Below, piece after piece: positions 22,540-36,399 of a stretch of 64,000 bases of DNA. Numbering within the stretch: the stretch's first letter is position 1; each line of letters starts with the position of its first letter. The DNA lies in assembly GCF_030463535.1 (NCBI RefSeq), contig NC_132891.1:10404949-10468948 (forward strand). The letters run 5' to 3'. Source of the DNA: Salminus brasiliensis (lineage: Eukaryota > Chordata > Actinopteri > Characiformes > Bryconidae). A program made the position numbers and the translations under genes. The notes under the pieces are model-generated. The model ran no database searches and had not been told where the DNA came from. It saw only the letters and a program-made list of their open reading frames with translations.

Positions 22540-23879
22540 AACTACTACTGTAAAATTAAAGGTTATTATTGTACATACAGGGCAGCTTATTACACAGCAC
22601 TGCACTTGCTGTACCTTTTTGTGGAACATAGCCATCAAAGCTCCTGTTATATACTGAAATGTTCTCTTTAATATGATGGACACAGGAGTGCAGAGTCCAC
22701 ACTACCTATCCTTGGGCTCTGAAATGCCAAGTTTTCACCTATTCAACTGGGAGTAAAAGTACAATGTGTGGCATTTGTAAGATTATGTATTATTATGTGC
22801 CTTTAATTAAATACTGAGTACTTATTATGCCACAAAAATAAAGCACTACCAAGTATTATATCTCCATGTAATATATAAGTGTACATACTGGAAACAATAC
22901 TTGACAACATACAGATGTTTCCAAATGTGAAACCAGTTCTAATCTTGACTTTTCTAATCGTTTTTAATGTAATAATAATTAATCTAATTTCATGTAGTTT
23001 TTCATTAGAAATGATATTACTAGTGTAACAATCTGAGTGAAATATATAGAGTTTGCTTTAATGGCTGCCTTGACTCGAGCCACATGGACTCCACATGGAG
23101 TTTGTGCAAAAAATCTCTGATGAGCAGATGAAATCCACCTTAGTCGTCTGAACATGACTAGACACTGACATGGCCAATTTTACAAATTTCCTTTAATATC
23201 CTTTAATCCTTCCTTTAATTTTTCTAAAACAAATATGACGTCTGGACCCACTGTATATGTTTAATAATGCAATGCTGCAACAGTATCTTTAAGTGCCAAT
23301 AGAGGTTATTCCTCAATAGATATTTTAACTGTATATACTAGGCACTGTATATATACTGTACAACACAGTAGCACACAATACTGTACTAAATAGTATTAGG
23401 TTTTATTAAAATGAAGATTCTCATAAATAATAAAATGAAGTCAGTGGTTAGATACAGTACACAGTATGATATATATGCATATAAACAGCTTCACAATAAT
23501 AGGGTATTATTCTTCCTCTAAGCGGTCCATGAGAACATGAGGGCACAGATGGACGAGCAGCAGCGAGCTGGGGTAATGATGCAAGATGTGTGTGATGCAA
23601 TTGGCCCACTGGGAGCTGTGATCATGGGGAGACAGACTCATCCACCAGCCCCTCTGGGCCTGTTACCATGGATGGTAGCGACAATGTAGGGCTTGTTCAG
23701 TGCCCTGTAAGTTGTCCTAGTTTGAGCAGAGGGTTCTGTATGAAATGTCAAGCTGTATTTTTGGACAACAACCAAAAATAACATAAAAAAAACACTGCAC
23801 CAAAAATAACATACTACTCAATCAATACGATCACTTTATCAGTAATCAGACTGTATTTTGAGAATCAGTTAAGCTCAGA

Positions 23880-24600
23880 TGACAACAGATGATGTCATAA
23901 TGATTTCATCCATAGTCATAGTCCATCTGATCATCAGTGCTTTTCAGGCAGTTTCTAAGTATGTTTTGGATCATTTTTACTGTAGCAGAAGCCAAACTCT
24001 TTTCAGCTTCAGTTATTTAACAGATGATTTGCCATTTGCATCCAGGATTTGCTGGTATTTTGTGGAATATATTCTTCCATTGAGCAGTAACATCAATGCC
24101 ACTGGCAGCAACACAAACCCAAACCATGATGGATCCACCCCTATGCTTCACAGTTGGCAAGGTATTCTTTTCATGAAAGCAGATTTTTTTTTTTCTTTAA
24201 ACGTACCATTGCTAGCCAGTACGTTCTATACTTCAAATGCTGAATTTGACTCTTTCATGAAGATGTTTGAGCAAGCAACGCTGCACAGTAGAACAGTGCC
24301 CCGCCCTTTTTACCAAGCTAAACCTTCATGCAGGTTCTTGACAATCTGGGGGATTTGATTTGCCTGTCTTACCAGCATATGAGCAGTTCTCTCTGAGAAC
24401 TTTCTTGGCCTTCCAGATCTCATCTGTTTGTTCATATTTCAACTTTGCAGACCACGTTCTGGTCCATAACCCCTTTTCCAGTTCCTTTTAGTAGATCCAT
24501 GTATATCCATTGATCTGACTACAGAGAAACGGCAGTGTATCCCAAATGCTCATCAGTGGTAGCATCATCCTCATTTTGACTGGCACCGGACTAATTAGGG
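23880..24600 (-). mobile_element. Decayed DNA-transposon fragment, probably Tc1-like
   Basis: Antisense segments such as CCAAACCATGATGGATCCAC and 'CTTCACAGTTGGCAAGG' (around 24117-24162) resemble the reverse complement of the catalytic region of fish Tc1-type transposases. A 159-codon plus-strand frame across it is an antisense artefact. Boundaries are not visible. Confidence 0.45.
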
Positions 24601-25045
24601 CAGACTATGAGATCACACATTGCCTCAATCAACACTCAGACTTCACAAAGCTGAAGAGTCTCAAGAGGCGGAGCTGTTTTTCTCTAGGTAATATATTTTG
24701 CATGATAGACTGAGCATCGGATGTATGGATTGTAAATATATCCAGATGGTGCATGTCAACTACCACCCCTTTCAGCACAGCCTGATGGCTAATGTTGCAA
24801 AGTGTAATGTGTGCTTCAACCAGTGTAGGGTCATCTACTGTGTATGTGAACACTGCGACTTTAAAAACTGTAAGCAAATATTATATATACTATATATATT
24901 TATATATATAATATATTTTCTTAAATAAAATATCAGTCATAAAATGTTCTCACTAAACACAATCCATATTTATTTCTGTACAAACACCATTTTTAAAGAT
25001 ATTGTCTGTCCCCGTCAGTAAATCGAGGTAATATGCCACCAAACA

Positions 25046-25575
25046 CTAATCAGCCATAACATTAGCACAACCTGCCTATTTAGTAGGTCCCCTTTGTGCT
25101 GCCACAACAGATCTGACCATTTGAGACAGTCCACAAGACTCCTCAAGACATCTGAAGGTGTGCTGTGGTATCTGGCACCAAGGCATTAGCAGCAGATCCT
25201 AAGTTCTGTAAGTCGTGTGGTGGGGCCTCCATGGATCGCATCAATGGGCCTTAGGTAATCCTGTTGCCTTGTCACCCATTGTCCTTTCTTGGACCACTTT
25301 TGGAAGGTAATGACCACTGCATACCAGAAACACCCCACAAGACCTGCCTGATGTTGAGGAGATGTTCTAACGCTCACAATTCAGTTCCTGTTAAAGTGGA
25401 TCAGATTCTAATACTTGCCCATGTTTCCTGCTTTTAACATATCACCCTCAAAACTGACTTTTCACTTGCTGCCTAATATACAGTATCCCACCACTTAACA
25501 GCTGCCACTGTAGATGAAGATAACCAATGTTTTTGACTTCATCTGTCAGTACTAATGCTATGGATGATGGGTTCA
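25046..25575 (-). mobile_element. Tc1-like MITE (family B), copy 2, longest
   Basis: It starts with AATCAGCCATAACATTAGCA, the family terminal motif. On the minus strand the block at 25377-25186 reads a transposase-like segment with 'QAGLVGC', 'QKWSKKGQ' and 'LRPIDAIHGG'. The region from 25080 to 25200 matches the transposase 3' end, so the middle of the element (most of the catalytic domain) has been lost by internal deletion. Confidence 0.75.
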
Positions 25576-26089
25576 TAGTCTTAATAAAATCTAGCACTAT
25601 ACAGGATCAAATACATTAGCCAAAATATAAAAATGTATCGCTATATGCTCAAAGATTCACTATAGGTCTGCAGTGATACATATATATTCAGGTTAGATCT
25701 GCTTTTTGATTCTACCTTGATTGTTAATAAATAAATAAATAATTTTTTTTAGAGAATGTTAATGGTTTATCTATGACAACTTTAATTTTAGGAGTGTAAT
25801 TTTAAAAAGTATCATAGAATAGTGCATTATGGAACTATAGGTCAACGTATTTGTTTTACATGGCTGGTTTACACTCCTACACTATTTAGTGTGCTGAGAA
25901 ATGGGAACTCTGGTAACAATGAGATCTGCTGAAACGTAGATGATGCCAGTTTCATAGAGCAGGCTCTAGAACCTTCTCAAATTCAGTGACTTTTATTACT
26001 TCTTAAGGATTATTATATTTGGACTGGTGCACAAGTGAGGAGTTCAAGTCTGGAATCATTGATTATTTTGTATACTTTAAATAATAAAA

Positions 26090-26280
26090 AATACACACAT
26101 GGTTCTTGTCTGGGAAGTATGAAGGCTGTGGTTGGTAAATAACCTTTGTGTCATATGGAGGTTCTTCAGACTTTCAAAATGTTCTTCCCACTCACATATC
26201 TTGATTAGAAAACTGGATATTTCAAAAAATAAAAAAACGTCCATTCAAAGGTTCTTTAGGTAACCCAAAGCAGTTCCTAC
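26090..26280. repeat. GGTTCTT/AAGAACC-family fragment
   Basis: It contains GGTTCTTGTCTGGGAAG, 'GGAGGTTCTTCAGAC' and 'AAAGGTTCTTTAGG', the vocabulary of the MITE at 10307-10658. Ends are not clear. Confidence 0.45.
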
Positions 26281-27104
26281 ATGTCATCACTTTGCTTCCA
26301 ATTTAAAGGTTTGGTAGAACAAAAGGATGACACATTGTCTAAAATAAATCTTACATAAATATTTCCCCAATATCCCCATAACTCACGCTTCACTGGTGAT
26401 GACCGTTTCACTCTAAATAAAAAACCTGCAGATTTCATGCATTGTCAGACATTCAGGAACAACCAAAGTCCAAAAACCGCCATCATTCTCAAAAGAGAAC
26501 ATCTGCCATAGTCCTCCAAACACATTTCCCAGAGAGACAGCCATACATTAACATGTCTGATGATGTTAATAAAACGGCACTGTCATAGTGCTGGTTGGGT
26601 TTTATGGCTCTACAAACACGGCATGGAGAGTGACTCTTCAATAAAGAGGCCCTGAGGTCAGGAACAATATAGCATGAAATGAACTCCTCATGCAAAACCC
26701 CAGTGTGCACAGTACACATGTACACCGAGCATTCAGGCAAACTATAAATGTGGACCTGCCTGTAGCATCTCTTTGAACTGCACTTTTGTGTTTTGTGTTA
26801 TACTCACAATGGACTGTAACTGCCCAGTCTGGTTGCCATTCAGTATGTACACTGAACGTACACTAAAAAAAATCCCAATTTACCTGATTGAGGTAATGAA
26901 GGAAGGCCGTCAGGGCGTTTGAATATTAGAGCCAGGTGTGTTGGAACTGAACTCTCTAGGGTGGTAGATCTTCAGGAGCAGTATTGGGCACATCTGGCCT
27001 AAATAACCTGTTCTACGAAAAACCTATAATTTGCATTTACATTATGTGGATGTTCTTTATTAAATTATCTATTAAATATTTGATCATACACTTCATACAC
27101 TTTG

Positions 27105-27480
27105 ACACAACTGGGCATTCTGGCAGGACAGTGCCCCAAACACACATCAAAGTGGTTGTGGAAAGGATAAAACAGGCTAACATTAAGCTTTTGCAAGACC
27201 TTTCCAAAGTCTTACCTCAACAATATATAGACTGTGCTTAAAAGTCAGGTCTGTGCCAGGGTAAAAATAAATTGTATTGAAATCTGCCAATTCTGCCAAG
27301 CAGAGTGGTGAAATATCCAACCAGACATCTGCCAGAAGCTTACCAAAAGCATCTGTTCGGGTTGAACTTGCTAAGGGACACCTAGCAACCAAATATTAGT
27401 GTATGGATTTTTTGGCCCTGTATGTATTCTGACCCTGTGTTACTTTCAGACTTGTATGTAAAATTCTTGTTTGTTTGTTT
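27105..27480 (+). mobile_element. Tc1-like transposon 3' fragment
   Basis: A plus-strand segment near 27120-27200 reads 'LAGQCPKHTSKWLW', a decayed form of the transposase block around the second catalytic aspartate (QD.DPKHT). Downstream the non-coding tail with GGCCCTGTATGTATTCTGAC resembles the 3' ends of such elements. The rest is missing. Confidence 0.5.
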
Positions 27481-28429
27481 TTTATTAAAGATGTGTGCTG
27501 TCACTCATTCTGCCACAGAAAATGAACAGGAAAATCATTGAAAGGACAATATTGCCATTACTTTGTATGTAATGTCCATGCTGAGTGTATGTAAACTGCT
27601 GACCACAACTGCACACCTTTATCACCTATTATTTTTCAATAATTTATTTTAAGGGTGTGCAACTCAAGGTTACCCATCAAAACATAATATACAGTGACAA
27701 TGTGAAGCTAACCCAGTGCCGTGAAGTATGCCAAAATAAGGCATAGCAAGAAAAACCTGGCGGAATGTACTAGAAGCTGCAACGCTACAAAAGACAAAAA
27801 AAAAGAGCACAACTAACCCCAGGTGACCTACCTCAGGATTAGCCCTCAAAGCTCCAGACCCTGCTCAACTGGACTTCACCTGCCGTAAAAGAACAATGGA
27901 AAGATCCAGCCACTGGTCCAGCTCTTAATATCGAAGATGGCCACTTATCCAAGCAGTCTTTCTTCAGCCACAATAAGATACCCTGCCACGTTCAGTTGAT
28001 AACAGGTTTCCATGTGTGCTAACCTTTCCGTCTATGTAAGACAACGCGCTCTGTGTGTGTGTGTGAGAGAGTGAAGTTAAGATGGGGGGAGACGTTGGCC
28101 TGCCTGTGATAGCTGGTTTGAAGAATGCATGAGCGTTATCAACAAGGGTTATGCAAGAATAGTTTGGTGGAAACCTTTGCCTGGTACAGTACTGGGCCCC
28201 TGCCTGCGTGCACGGCCAAGGAATCCTGCCCTAAAGAATTCTTAATTGCCCTGACTGAATGGGAGTCTATCAGGCTCCTGCAGGGAGTCCCGCCTGGGTT
28301 ATCACACTTGCTCTACACTTGCACTATTTTATAGATGTGCGCTATTTTTAGCTTTGAAATTCTTTCCCGCTGCTTCTGAGGTCATCGCTTTAACTACAAA
28401 TGGAAAAAAGAAGGCCTTCATAGCTCTGT

Positions 28430-28590
28430 TGCTCAATTAAAAATAAAGGTTCCTCAATGGTTCTTGACTTGACCAAATGTTTTAGGGAATAAGAAACATA
28501 ATTTCTATATTACATGGAGGCTCTTAAACCTGTAAAACGGTTCTTGCATCTTTCCAATAAACCAATCAAACAAGAACATTTAAAATAGCC
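28430..28590. repeat. GGTTCTT/AAGAACC-family fragment
   Basis: It holds AATAAAGGTTCCTCAATGGTTCTTGAC and related units in the order seen in the 10.3 kb MITE, diverged. Confidence 0.4.
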
Positions 28591-28604
28591 CACACTTTTA
28601 ATGA

Positions 28605-29345
28605 TGACTGCAGTCTCAGAATTATTCAACTCCTTCATGACAAGTGTCTTTAGTACTTAGTAGAGCATCATTTTGCTGTTATGTCCTGCTACAAAAATGA
28701 TGCCTAACTAGACACCAGCTTTTAGCAGCGTTCTGATAAATCTTACCCTATTCCTCAAGGGCAGTGGCCACTAGTCCACTAATATACTTGGGTTTGCTGC
28801 TCCAACCACCTTTTTCAAATCCCTCCATTGATTTTCTATGGACTTCAGGTCACTCAACTGGGCAGCCACTACAGAATCTTCCAGGACTTCTTCTGAAACC
28901 AGTGGGTCATTGTCCTGTTGGAGGGTCTACTAAGGCCCAAGCTTCAGCTTCCTCACAGAAGGCATGACATTTTGTCCTAAGATTTCCTGATGCTTGATTA
29001 AATTCATCTTGATCATTACTCTGCAGGTTTCAGTCTTTTGCAGTAAAAAGGGTTTTAACTACCAGGTATTTGATGTTTTTTTCTCAAGCACACCTGACGC
29101 AACTAATGAAGCCCTTGATTTGTCAGCTGATTCTATGTTGAATTTGGACAAAGATTCTAATGACCATTTGTTATATTAGTTGTGCTATTTCAATTGTTCT
29201 TGTTTAATTGGTTTATTGCAAGCAGTTGAACGCCTATACATTTTACTAGTAAACCTTTTAGTGGAGGTAATTTGCAGTGAAGGGTGAGTAATTTGGATAG
29301 CAACTGTATCAAAAAAAAAAATCTTTAAAGAACCTTCCGTTAAGA
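28605..29345 (-). mobile_element. Tc1/mariner-like remnant (antisense)
   Basis: Stretches such as 'CTTCCAGGACTTCTTCTGAA', 'GGTCATTGTCCTGTTGGAGG' and 'CCCAAGCTTCAGCTTCCTCA' are familiar from a fish DNA-transposon whose transposase reads on the opposite strand. The frame is extensively broken and the ends are indistinct. The class assignment is from memory of the family. Confidence 0.5.
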
Positions 29346-29659
29346 CGTTTGTTAGGGTAGAAGTTTTCAACACCCTTTTGTTTGTCAAATTAATTCTACA
29401 GACCCCCACAGATTTATTTTATGAATACATATCAGCTGTCCAAAGTTACACCATGATCTTTTCCAGAGATGTCCAGCTTTTAGCTTTCATCAGTCCACTG
29501 AGCTAGAGACATCTACTCACCCGGAGAGAACAAGGCCAGTTGTGCTCTCTCAGGCTCCGGCCGCTGATGGCAGGCAGTATGACCCGGGATTAAATGGGAT
29601 CGGACAATGAAAGCTTTTTGAGGCCCTGAGGTGCTTTACACTTGGAAAGACATCTTCAT

Positions 29660-29775
29660 ACTTTTATATCACAGTTAAACAATAACCATTCCAAAGAACC
29701 AAGCATCAACCAACCAAGATTTTAAGAATCTTGAAGAACAAATGTCCTAAATACACTAAATGTACAGTCAAGACA
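29660..29775. repeat. Short GGTTCTT-family fragment
   Basis: It contains CCAAAGAACCAAGC and 'TCTTGAAGAACAAATG' and is otherwise featureless. Confidence 0.3.
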
Positions 29776-29799
29776 AGAACTATAGTGAGATCAGAACGT

Positions 29800-32700
29800 T
29801 TGATGATCACCCCCCACCTCATATCCAACTACCCAACTCATCCCAACAGTATTGGATGAAGCACCATCCAATACTGCTACCATGTATCTTCATAAATACA
29901 ATATGCTTCCAGACTCTTCATCCATGCTTTCCATTTCATTTTAAAATATGGATCTTTGGAGATCTTTTCTGAGGTTCTTCAGCAGAAGTGGTTCTGTCCA
30001 AACAATTAGTTTTGATGTCATCATTTTTAAGTATGTCAATCAATTGATTGAGCAGTACACCAAGAGAAGCTCTAATAATAGAAATAATGAGATTTACATA
30101 CATGAAAGCAATCATTTATTTTCTCTGCCTTTTTTTACCTCATTATTTTTTTTCTTGCTTAGAAATGTAAGCCACTTTCAAAAGGTGTCAAGATATTTTG
30201 CATCAGCTTTGAAGAGGAAATCCTGTGAAATTTTGTGGTCTTGTGTTCACAACACAACCCCATAATGCCAGGGTACCAGTTTTTCTGTTTTAATGTTTGG
30301 AGCTCACATTCGTATTAGAAAATCAGTCCAAGAAGAGGCAGAGACATGCTCCAACTGAACACCTCCCGTGCACCAGGTCTGCTCACAATGGGAGCAAAGT
30401 GAGGAAGACAGGTATCAAATGCACAGATGAAAGAGGGCCTGCAGATTTAGGGTCCTTTTTGTCTTTGTGTGTTCAAAGGAAGCAGCTGCTGACTGCACAG
30501 GGCTTAGGGCCTATTCAACTTGAAGGGGGGGGGTGCGAGACAGAATGGTTATCCCAAGGCACAGAAAAACTGCACACACCGATACACCAGTGCACACACG
30601 CACAGGCAATCACTTCAAAGGCTAGAGTGAGGTGCTGTGGTCGACTCCGCTCTATAACTCTGTCATTAGTTTCATAAACAGGATTTGTCTGCTCAGACGC
30701 AGCCAAGTCTCCAAGTCTGTTGTGTAATTAATATCAAACAGCCGCTGGTCGAGATCCTGCACCATATTTTGGCCTGAGGAAAGATGCAATATCCAACATG
30801 CTTCGTTTTCTATTGTCTCCCAAACTTAGTGGATATATTAATGAATACTGCAGTAGTTAGATCAGTGTGCATTTGATATACAAAGCTCTTTGTAAACAGC
30901 AATTAGCCTTGCAAAGGTGGTGTATTTGCTGTCTGCCTTGAAAAACCAATGCAGACAAAGCAAACTGAAAGGTCAGATGTCAGCAGGTGACATCCTATTC
31001 CAGTACTCGTTCTTCCCCCCTGCAGCAGGTAAATCAGGTGTGTTTCTCTCTCACCTGTTGAAATTCAAATGTGTGTATGTGTGTCATGCTTCCTGCTGCA
31101 TTAGTCTCGTCATTGCTTCAGTTAATATTTGCATCACAAGCAAATCACTATTGTACGATCCTTTAGTTGAAAGAGAAAGGATCATTACCTTTTTTTTTGC
31201 CCGATTGCTATAGACCCTCAGTCCAATTCAAGGCTAGAGGTAAATATTGATGAAGGGAAAAACTGCTAAGACTAGATGTTAATGCTGTTCTGTCCATATA
31301 TATATATATGATTTTCTGTCTAGATTTCTTAGGGATGGTGGTGTAATATGTCTTCATATATATAGATATATATTTGTGCTTAAAGGCGCCCTAGAATGGA
31401 AACCTGTATATACCCTGTCATTACTTACCAATGAGAGTTTGGTACATGGAAGTGACAAAGCATGAAGCTCAAACACAATTAGCTCTTTAAAGTAAAGAAA
31501 ATCCAGCCATTGAGCCAATTCTAAAACCCCCAAACTCCAGTAAGCAAGTAAAGCCTAGGCAAAAAGGCTAACCCTACCAGACCCTGCTACAATCTCCTCA
31601 GCTAGCTAACCTTACACCATGCTGACTGGACACAGAGAGGACCCAAAGAGGACAGCAACAATGTCCAGTATGACTCTGTTATATTACAAAAAGTTATTGT
31701 TACAGTGTTGTTACAGGCTAGGCTAGCCCCCCATCATAGCCCCATCATAGATCAAAATCAGTGAGTTTCATTCTGAGGCAAAATAACAGGGAGAACATGG
31801 AAGGCTAAATGTTAAAAAGGCTAAAGGCTAATGCCAGGCTGACCAGAGTAGCAAGAAGGACTGTCTGGAGGAAACTCACTGCATGTGACTGTGTGGGAAG
31901 GCTAGGAGGCCCTTTAAAAGGTTAAAAACTAATGTTAAGGTGACCGAATGAGGAAAATGGGCCTTATGGAAAAGACCATTGGACCACTGTGTGAGAGCTG
32001 GTGAAGCGAGTGGCTATCTGTGCCAGGCTAAAAACTTATCCAGCCATAATCTCTTCAATTGGCTAACCGAGAGGAGAACACCACCAACCATCTAAGTGCT
32101 AAGCTAAGCTACACTAGGCTATGCTATGCTTAGTTATGTAGCTTTTGTTATACATTATGATGCTATAAACCAGCCTGTAAAACCAGAGGAAACTCACACA
32201 AGTGCTAGTTATACATCAAAACACTACTAAATAAATGGCATCTCTAATGTTCATTTTGGTCAATTAATTTAATAATGAAATTTATTTTATATCTTGGGAA
32301 TGATTTTGCCTTAAAACACCATGTTTGCACCTCTCCAACATCCATGTATTGTAAAACTATGTTTAAGGGCAAATCCTTGTCTTACAACAGTCGTAAAACA
32401 ATATCTGGAACCCTATTTGTAATCCCTTTGTGTAATACCTTTCTTTAACCTCTTAACATCTGGTTCCAACATTGCTCTGAACAATTCTGAAAAACGTTTT
32501 TCTACATTGGAGCATTTTATTGAATGACATTGTTTACATCCTATCCAGAAATATTAACCCCTTAATGCAGAAAGGCTTATTACACACTAAGGTGTATTAC
32601 ACAGTAACTGCAGAGACTTCTGTACAAACTGGTGGGGCTATTATTATTAGGTAGTAGAAGTTTGTGAGGACACTTTCAGAACCCCAGCGGACCATAGCCT

Positions 32701-34290
32701 GTTTTAGGGGTAAAATTATTGAATTCGGCTCTACAAATAAAGTGGTTGTTGGCTTGGCAGGCTTTCACCTTTAATTCAGGGGGTTGGCTTCTCTCTGAGG
32801 TTTGTTCTGTGTTTGTCTTTAAGCATAAACTTGCATCATCACCTGTTTGGGTCGCATATCGAGAGCTTTAATGAACGGTTACTGAAGACAGAGCCAACAC
32901 TTAAGATTAACTCAAGTTTGTGTTCTTTAATTCATCATGAAATATTAAGGGAACAGGCCTCACCGGTGCTTTGTCCAAAGGGCTTTTTGTGTAAACATAA
33001 ATGTAATTCTGAAACGGATAGTGTAGCATTTTAGTTAAAGCCCTTGAATTAAAGCTGAAAGTCTACACTTTAATCACACCCAATCGTTTCTTTATTTCAG
33101 ATCCATTGTGGTGTTGTACAGAGGTGTACAAAACCTGTGCCACCGTCCGAACACTCATGGACCCGACTGAAAGGTGAGAGGTTGATGCAAAGGGGTTGAG
33201 CAGAATGAAAGTTCTCATTTTCATTTTTCTATTCAAATAGATTTGCATTGGCTGCCAAAGTGCTGGGCTGTGTGCAGTCTGAGACAAGGGCTCTCTGTGC
33301 CTGTCTGCTGCTTCTCTCTGTCTCTGGGTGCAACCAAACCAACATGCAAAGCGACACTCAGCACACAGAACACAGCACCATCCCCCAATGAGAGAAAAAG
33401 TGCATGCACACAGTCTCAGAGCCAGGTTTCTGTGTCAGGATATTTTTTCTGCCTAAATAACTTCTTAAACTCTTCCAATCCTAACCATCGGAAACATGAA
33501 CATGAACTTATACGTGGCTCAAAGCTCCCTTAAAGGCATGTACTATGTCTCTTTATTAATCATGGTTGTTTTCTGGGCGTAATATGCAATAAACCAATCA
33601 GCTTGTTACTTGCCATAACCCTTAAAGAGCCAGGTGCAGTCTGACTTCGGCGGATTGCTATTTCAGTGGTGCAAGGCGGGGGTGTACATGCGTTGGGCAT
33701 GTGCCTGTGGTGACAATTCACTGCCACGATAGCTATGAACGTTCGACTGTTCACGTCTGTCTAGATTGTTTTCAGTCAGTGACGCACCTGTGTTGCCAAG
33801 ATAGCAATACACCAGAAATGTACCTGAACACACCTCATTTCGAGACCACCACGCCCATCTGTGCAGATATATTTGCAAGCAGTGTTGCTTTTTAAATGAT
33901 GCAAGAGGAAGGCGTGAAAATAGACTGTTGGTGGGGTGTAACATATAGCAATGAGCATCGCAGTGCGTCTTGCACAGGGTGTATCCTATGGCTTATTTTA
34001 GCCTTACATTAACATACAATGTTCAGTGTTTTATGTACACTCAACAATCCTCAACTCAACTTAAATGTTTCCACTTGTTCAACATAGCTTAATTTATTAA
34101 ATTGGGTGAATTAATCCGGGTGTACAGTGTAAAGAATGATATATTTGGGTTTATATATATTTATAAGATACTTGGACAACATCTTATATAACTATATGTA
34201 CAAACACTAGAACACTTTAGAACAGTAAACATAAATACAGTCAAAAGTACCAAGAATTTCATAGAAAGTAATTGATTTCATTTTGTAGAA
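29800..34290. other. Intergenic DNA, no gene recognised
   Basis: Small frames here (for example 30297-30677) lack any family resemblance. A cryptically simple patch at about 31.54-32.12 kb is enriched in GGCTA/AGGCTAA words. The remainder looks like ordinary unique or very old repeat DNA. Confidence 0.5.
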
Positions 34291-34676
34291 AATAATTGAA
34301 AGTGTATCTTGTGAGTTTGTGGTGTCTTCAACTTCATCACCAGCTCACCTAATTTAACATCATTAAGTATTCATTTATTTTATTATTCAAGTATTTCATT
34401 GGTGTTGGTTGATAATTAGAAATCATACCAGACTCCTATGAAGAGAACTGAGAAGAGTGACGTAAAATCACTTTTTTTTGTTTTCATTCCAGTTGTATTT
34501 ATACAAGATACGTTTTTGTCTGAGTACATTAAAACATACTTTCCAGATAAGTCTATTTTTATTGTTCACAGGTGGCTAAATATTTTCCACAGCACTGTAT
34601 ATATTGGGTGCCCAAGCGTTTGCATACAACGTTGCATATACTGTAGGTGGGTGTATATGAGATAAGGAGGCCAGTA
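34290..34676. repeat. Duplicated segment, copy 1
   Basis: TGTATCTTGTGAGTTTGTGG, 'CACCTAATTTAACATC', 'GTGACGTAAAA', 'TTTCCAGATAA' and 'GATAAGGAGGCCAGTA' occur in this order and again at 35465-35748. Near 34585-34605 the CCACAGCACTGTATA motif looks like a Tc1-type terminus, so these are probably two copies of one decayed DNA transposon. Confidence 0.6.
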
Positions 34677-35160
34677 AAACCGGTAGGCTGTTGTACTTCC
34701 TCCAGCTTACAAAAGAGCCAGAAGCCTCAGCCTGGCACAGATTGCCCTGAGCCTCTCTGTTTCCCCCAAAGGCTCCTCATGCACAGGCTCATTTAGAGGG
34801 TGATGATTAGTGGACTGAGTTAACGAGGCCCATCTGCATCTGCACAACAGGACAGATGGCCCTTACTAGGACAGCTCAATTATAGCGTCCACACAGGGTA
34901 TAGAGTACACCTTGCTGGATTTACCTTAATGCAGTGGATTCCCACTGTAAGCCTTTGGGACCCCCACATAAAGGCATATTTCTGTATTTGTTCCACCTTA
35001 ACACACCTGAATTGACTCTTCATCTGATCAGCAAGGCCTTGAGGAGTTGAGTCAGGTGGTGGGGGGAAAAAAGGGAAAAGGTTCAAATGTGTCCTGGGTT
35101 TGGGAACCACTGCTTTAATGTACAGTATATTTAGTATATAATGTATATTGCTTGGCCATG

Positions 35161-35370
35161 TAAAAACCTTGTATCTCCATGTTTGCATTTTGCTTTTTGC
35201 TGTGATGTTCTTTACATTGTGTCAGGATTACATGAAAATTGGACCAATAGAAGTGCTACAAAGTGACTTGGAATCACTTTTTTTTTTTACATTGACTTCC
35301 ATTGAAAGTTAAAATACTTTTTTACTTCTCCTGTAAAGTTGCTGTTTTGGACAGAGGGTTTTGAGTGACA
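35161..35370 (+). repeat. Dispersed repeat family A, copy 3
   Basis: It has ACCTTGTATCTCCATGTTTG, 'TTGGACCAATAGAAGTGCT', 'CATTGACTTCCATTGAAAGT' and 'TTTTGAGTGACAGTAA', the best-preserved order of motifs for this family. Confidence 0.65.
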
Positions 35371-35464
35371 GTAATGGTATGGTGGCAGGTATGTTATTAA
35401 TCAGTAGAAAACACAAAACAAACTATCAGAATACCAAAAGAACATTTTATTTTAGTGATTTCAG

Positions 35465-35748
35465 TCATTCTGTATCTTGTGAGCTTGTGTGGCCTTCAAC
35501 ATCGCCATCAACTCGCCTAATTTAACACGATTAAGCAATGATTTACCAAACCAGGTGTTGGATGATAACTATAAACAAGACTCCCATTTTGTGAGCTTTG
35601 GAGATGTGACGTAAAACCATTAGTTTTTGTATTAAATAAACACTTTTTCAACAATTTCCAGATAATTCTATTTCCAATGTAGACATGTGGTTAAATCTTT
35701 TGCACACATAGCAAATAAGTGGGTGTGTATGTGATAAGGAGGCCAGTA
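35465..35748. repeat. Duplicated segment, copy 2
   Basis: It is homologous in order and content to 34290-34676, ending with the same GATAAGGAGGCCAGTA. It is shorter because the internal AT-rich part is reduced. Confidence 0.6.
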
Positions 35749-36039
35749 TGCCCTCCATTCCATAGAAGTACCCTATTGGTCCCCTAAGAAGCATTTCAGT
35801 TGAGTGGATTCAGTCACACTGAAAGGATCCTTAGTGAACCCAAAATGCTTACTGTATGATATCTCTCCAAAATACCCTTTACAAGTGCTGGACATCTCTA
35901 TTCTATCCAGCTCACTCAGATGGATAACGTAATGTTGTCTCTGTCTAGACAGGCAAGCAACTGTTGCACCAATAAGGGTTTTTGAGTAGTTTTTGAGAAC
36001 ATTTTTTGAGTGTTTTACATTCACCTTTCATTGTACGCT

Positions 36040-36245
36040 AATTGCACATGGCTGACACTCTTATCCAGAGCAGCTCACATTTGATCATGTGATAACAGGT
36101 AGGCGAATGTAGCGTTAGGAGTCTTGCCCAAGGACTCCTATAGTAGCATGGTGTGCTTGCCCATGGTTGAAGTGTTGAACCATAGTCTGCCATGGGGAAA
36201 CTTGGGTGGGTGGGTGCTGTTACCCACTACATTACAGCTACTGCC
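36040..36245 (-). mobile_element. tRNA-derived SINE with an L2-like tail
   Basis: Read on the minus strand, it begins with a tRNA-like A box (TAGCTGTAATGTAGTGGG), has a B-box-like GGTTCAACACTTC, then a body and a tail with GCTCTGGATAAGAGTGTCAG. That tail corresponds to the 3' end of the L2-like LINE at 42.74 kb (GCTCTGGATAAGAGCGTCTG), as expected of a SINE moved by the LINE's enzymes. Confidence 0.65.
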
Positions 36246-36399
36246 ACTAAGAGCCGGTTTACACCTGGTATTCGTATCTGGATAGTATCAGGGTCTACTT
36301 AGTTCAGAATGCGTCCCCAGTGTGACCAGATGAGATCCGATTTAATTTTCCAGTGTAAAAAGCACACTAACATTTCCGTCCTACTTCCTTCTCATCAAA

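Noticed and set aside
23879..24358. 159-codon plus-strand frame
   Set aside because: It is antisense to a decayed transposase region and shows no family similarity.
30297..30677. 126-codon plus-strand frame
   Set aside because: No domain, signal or family resemblance, and no plausible gene context.
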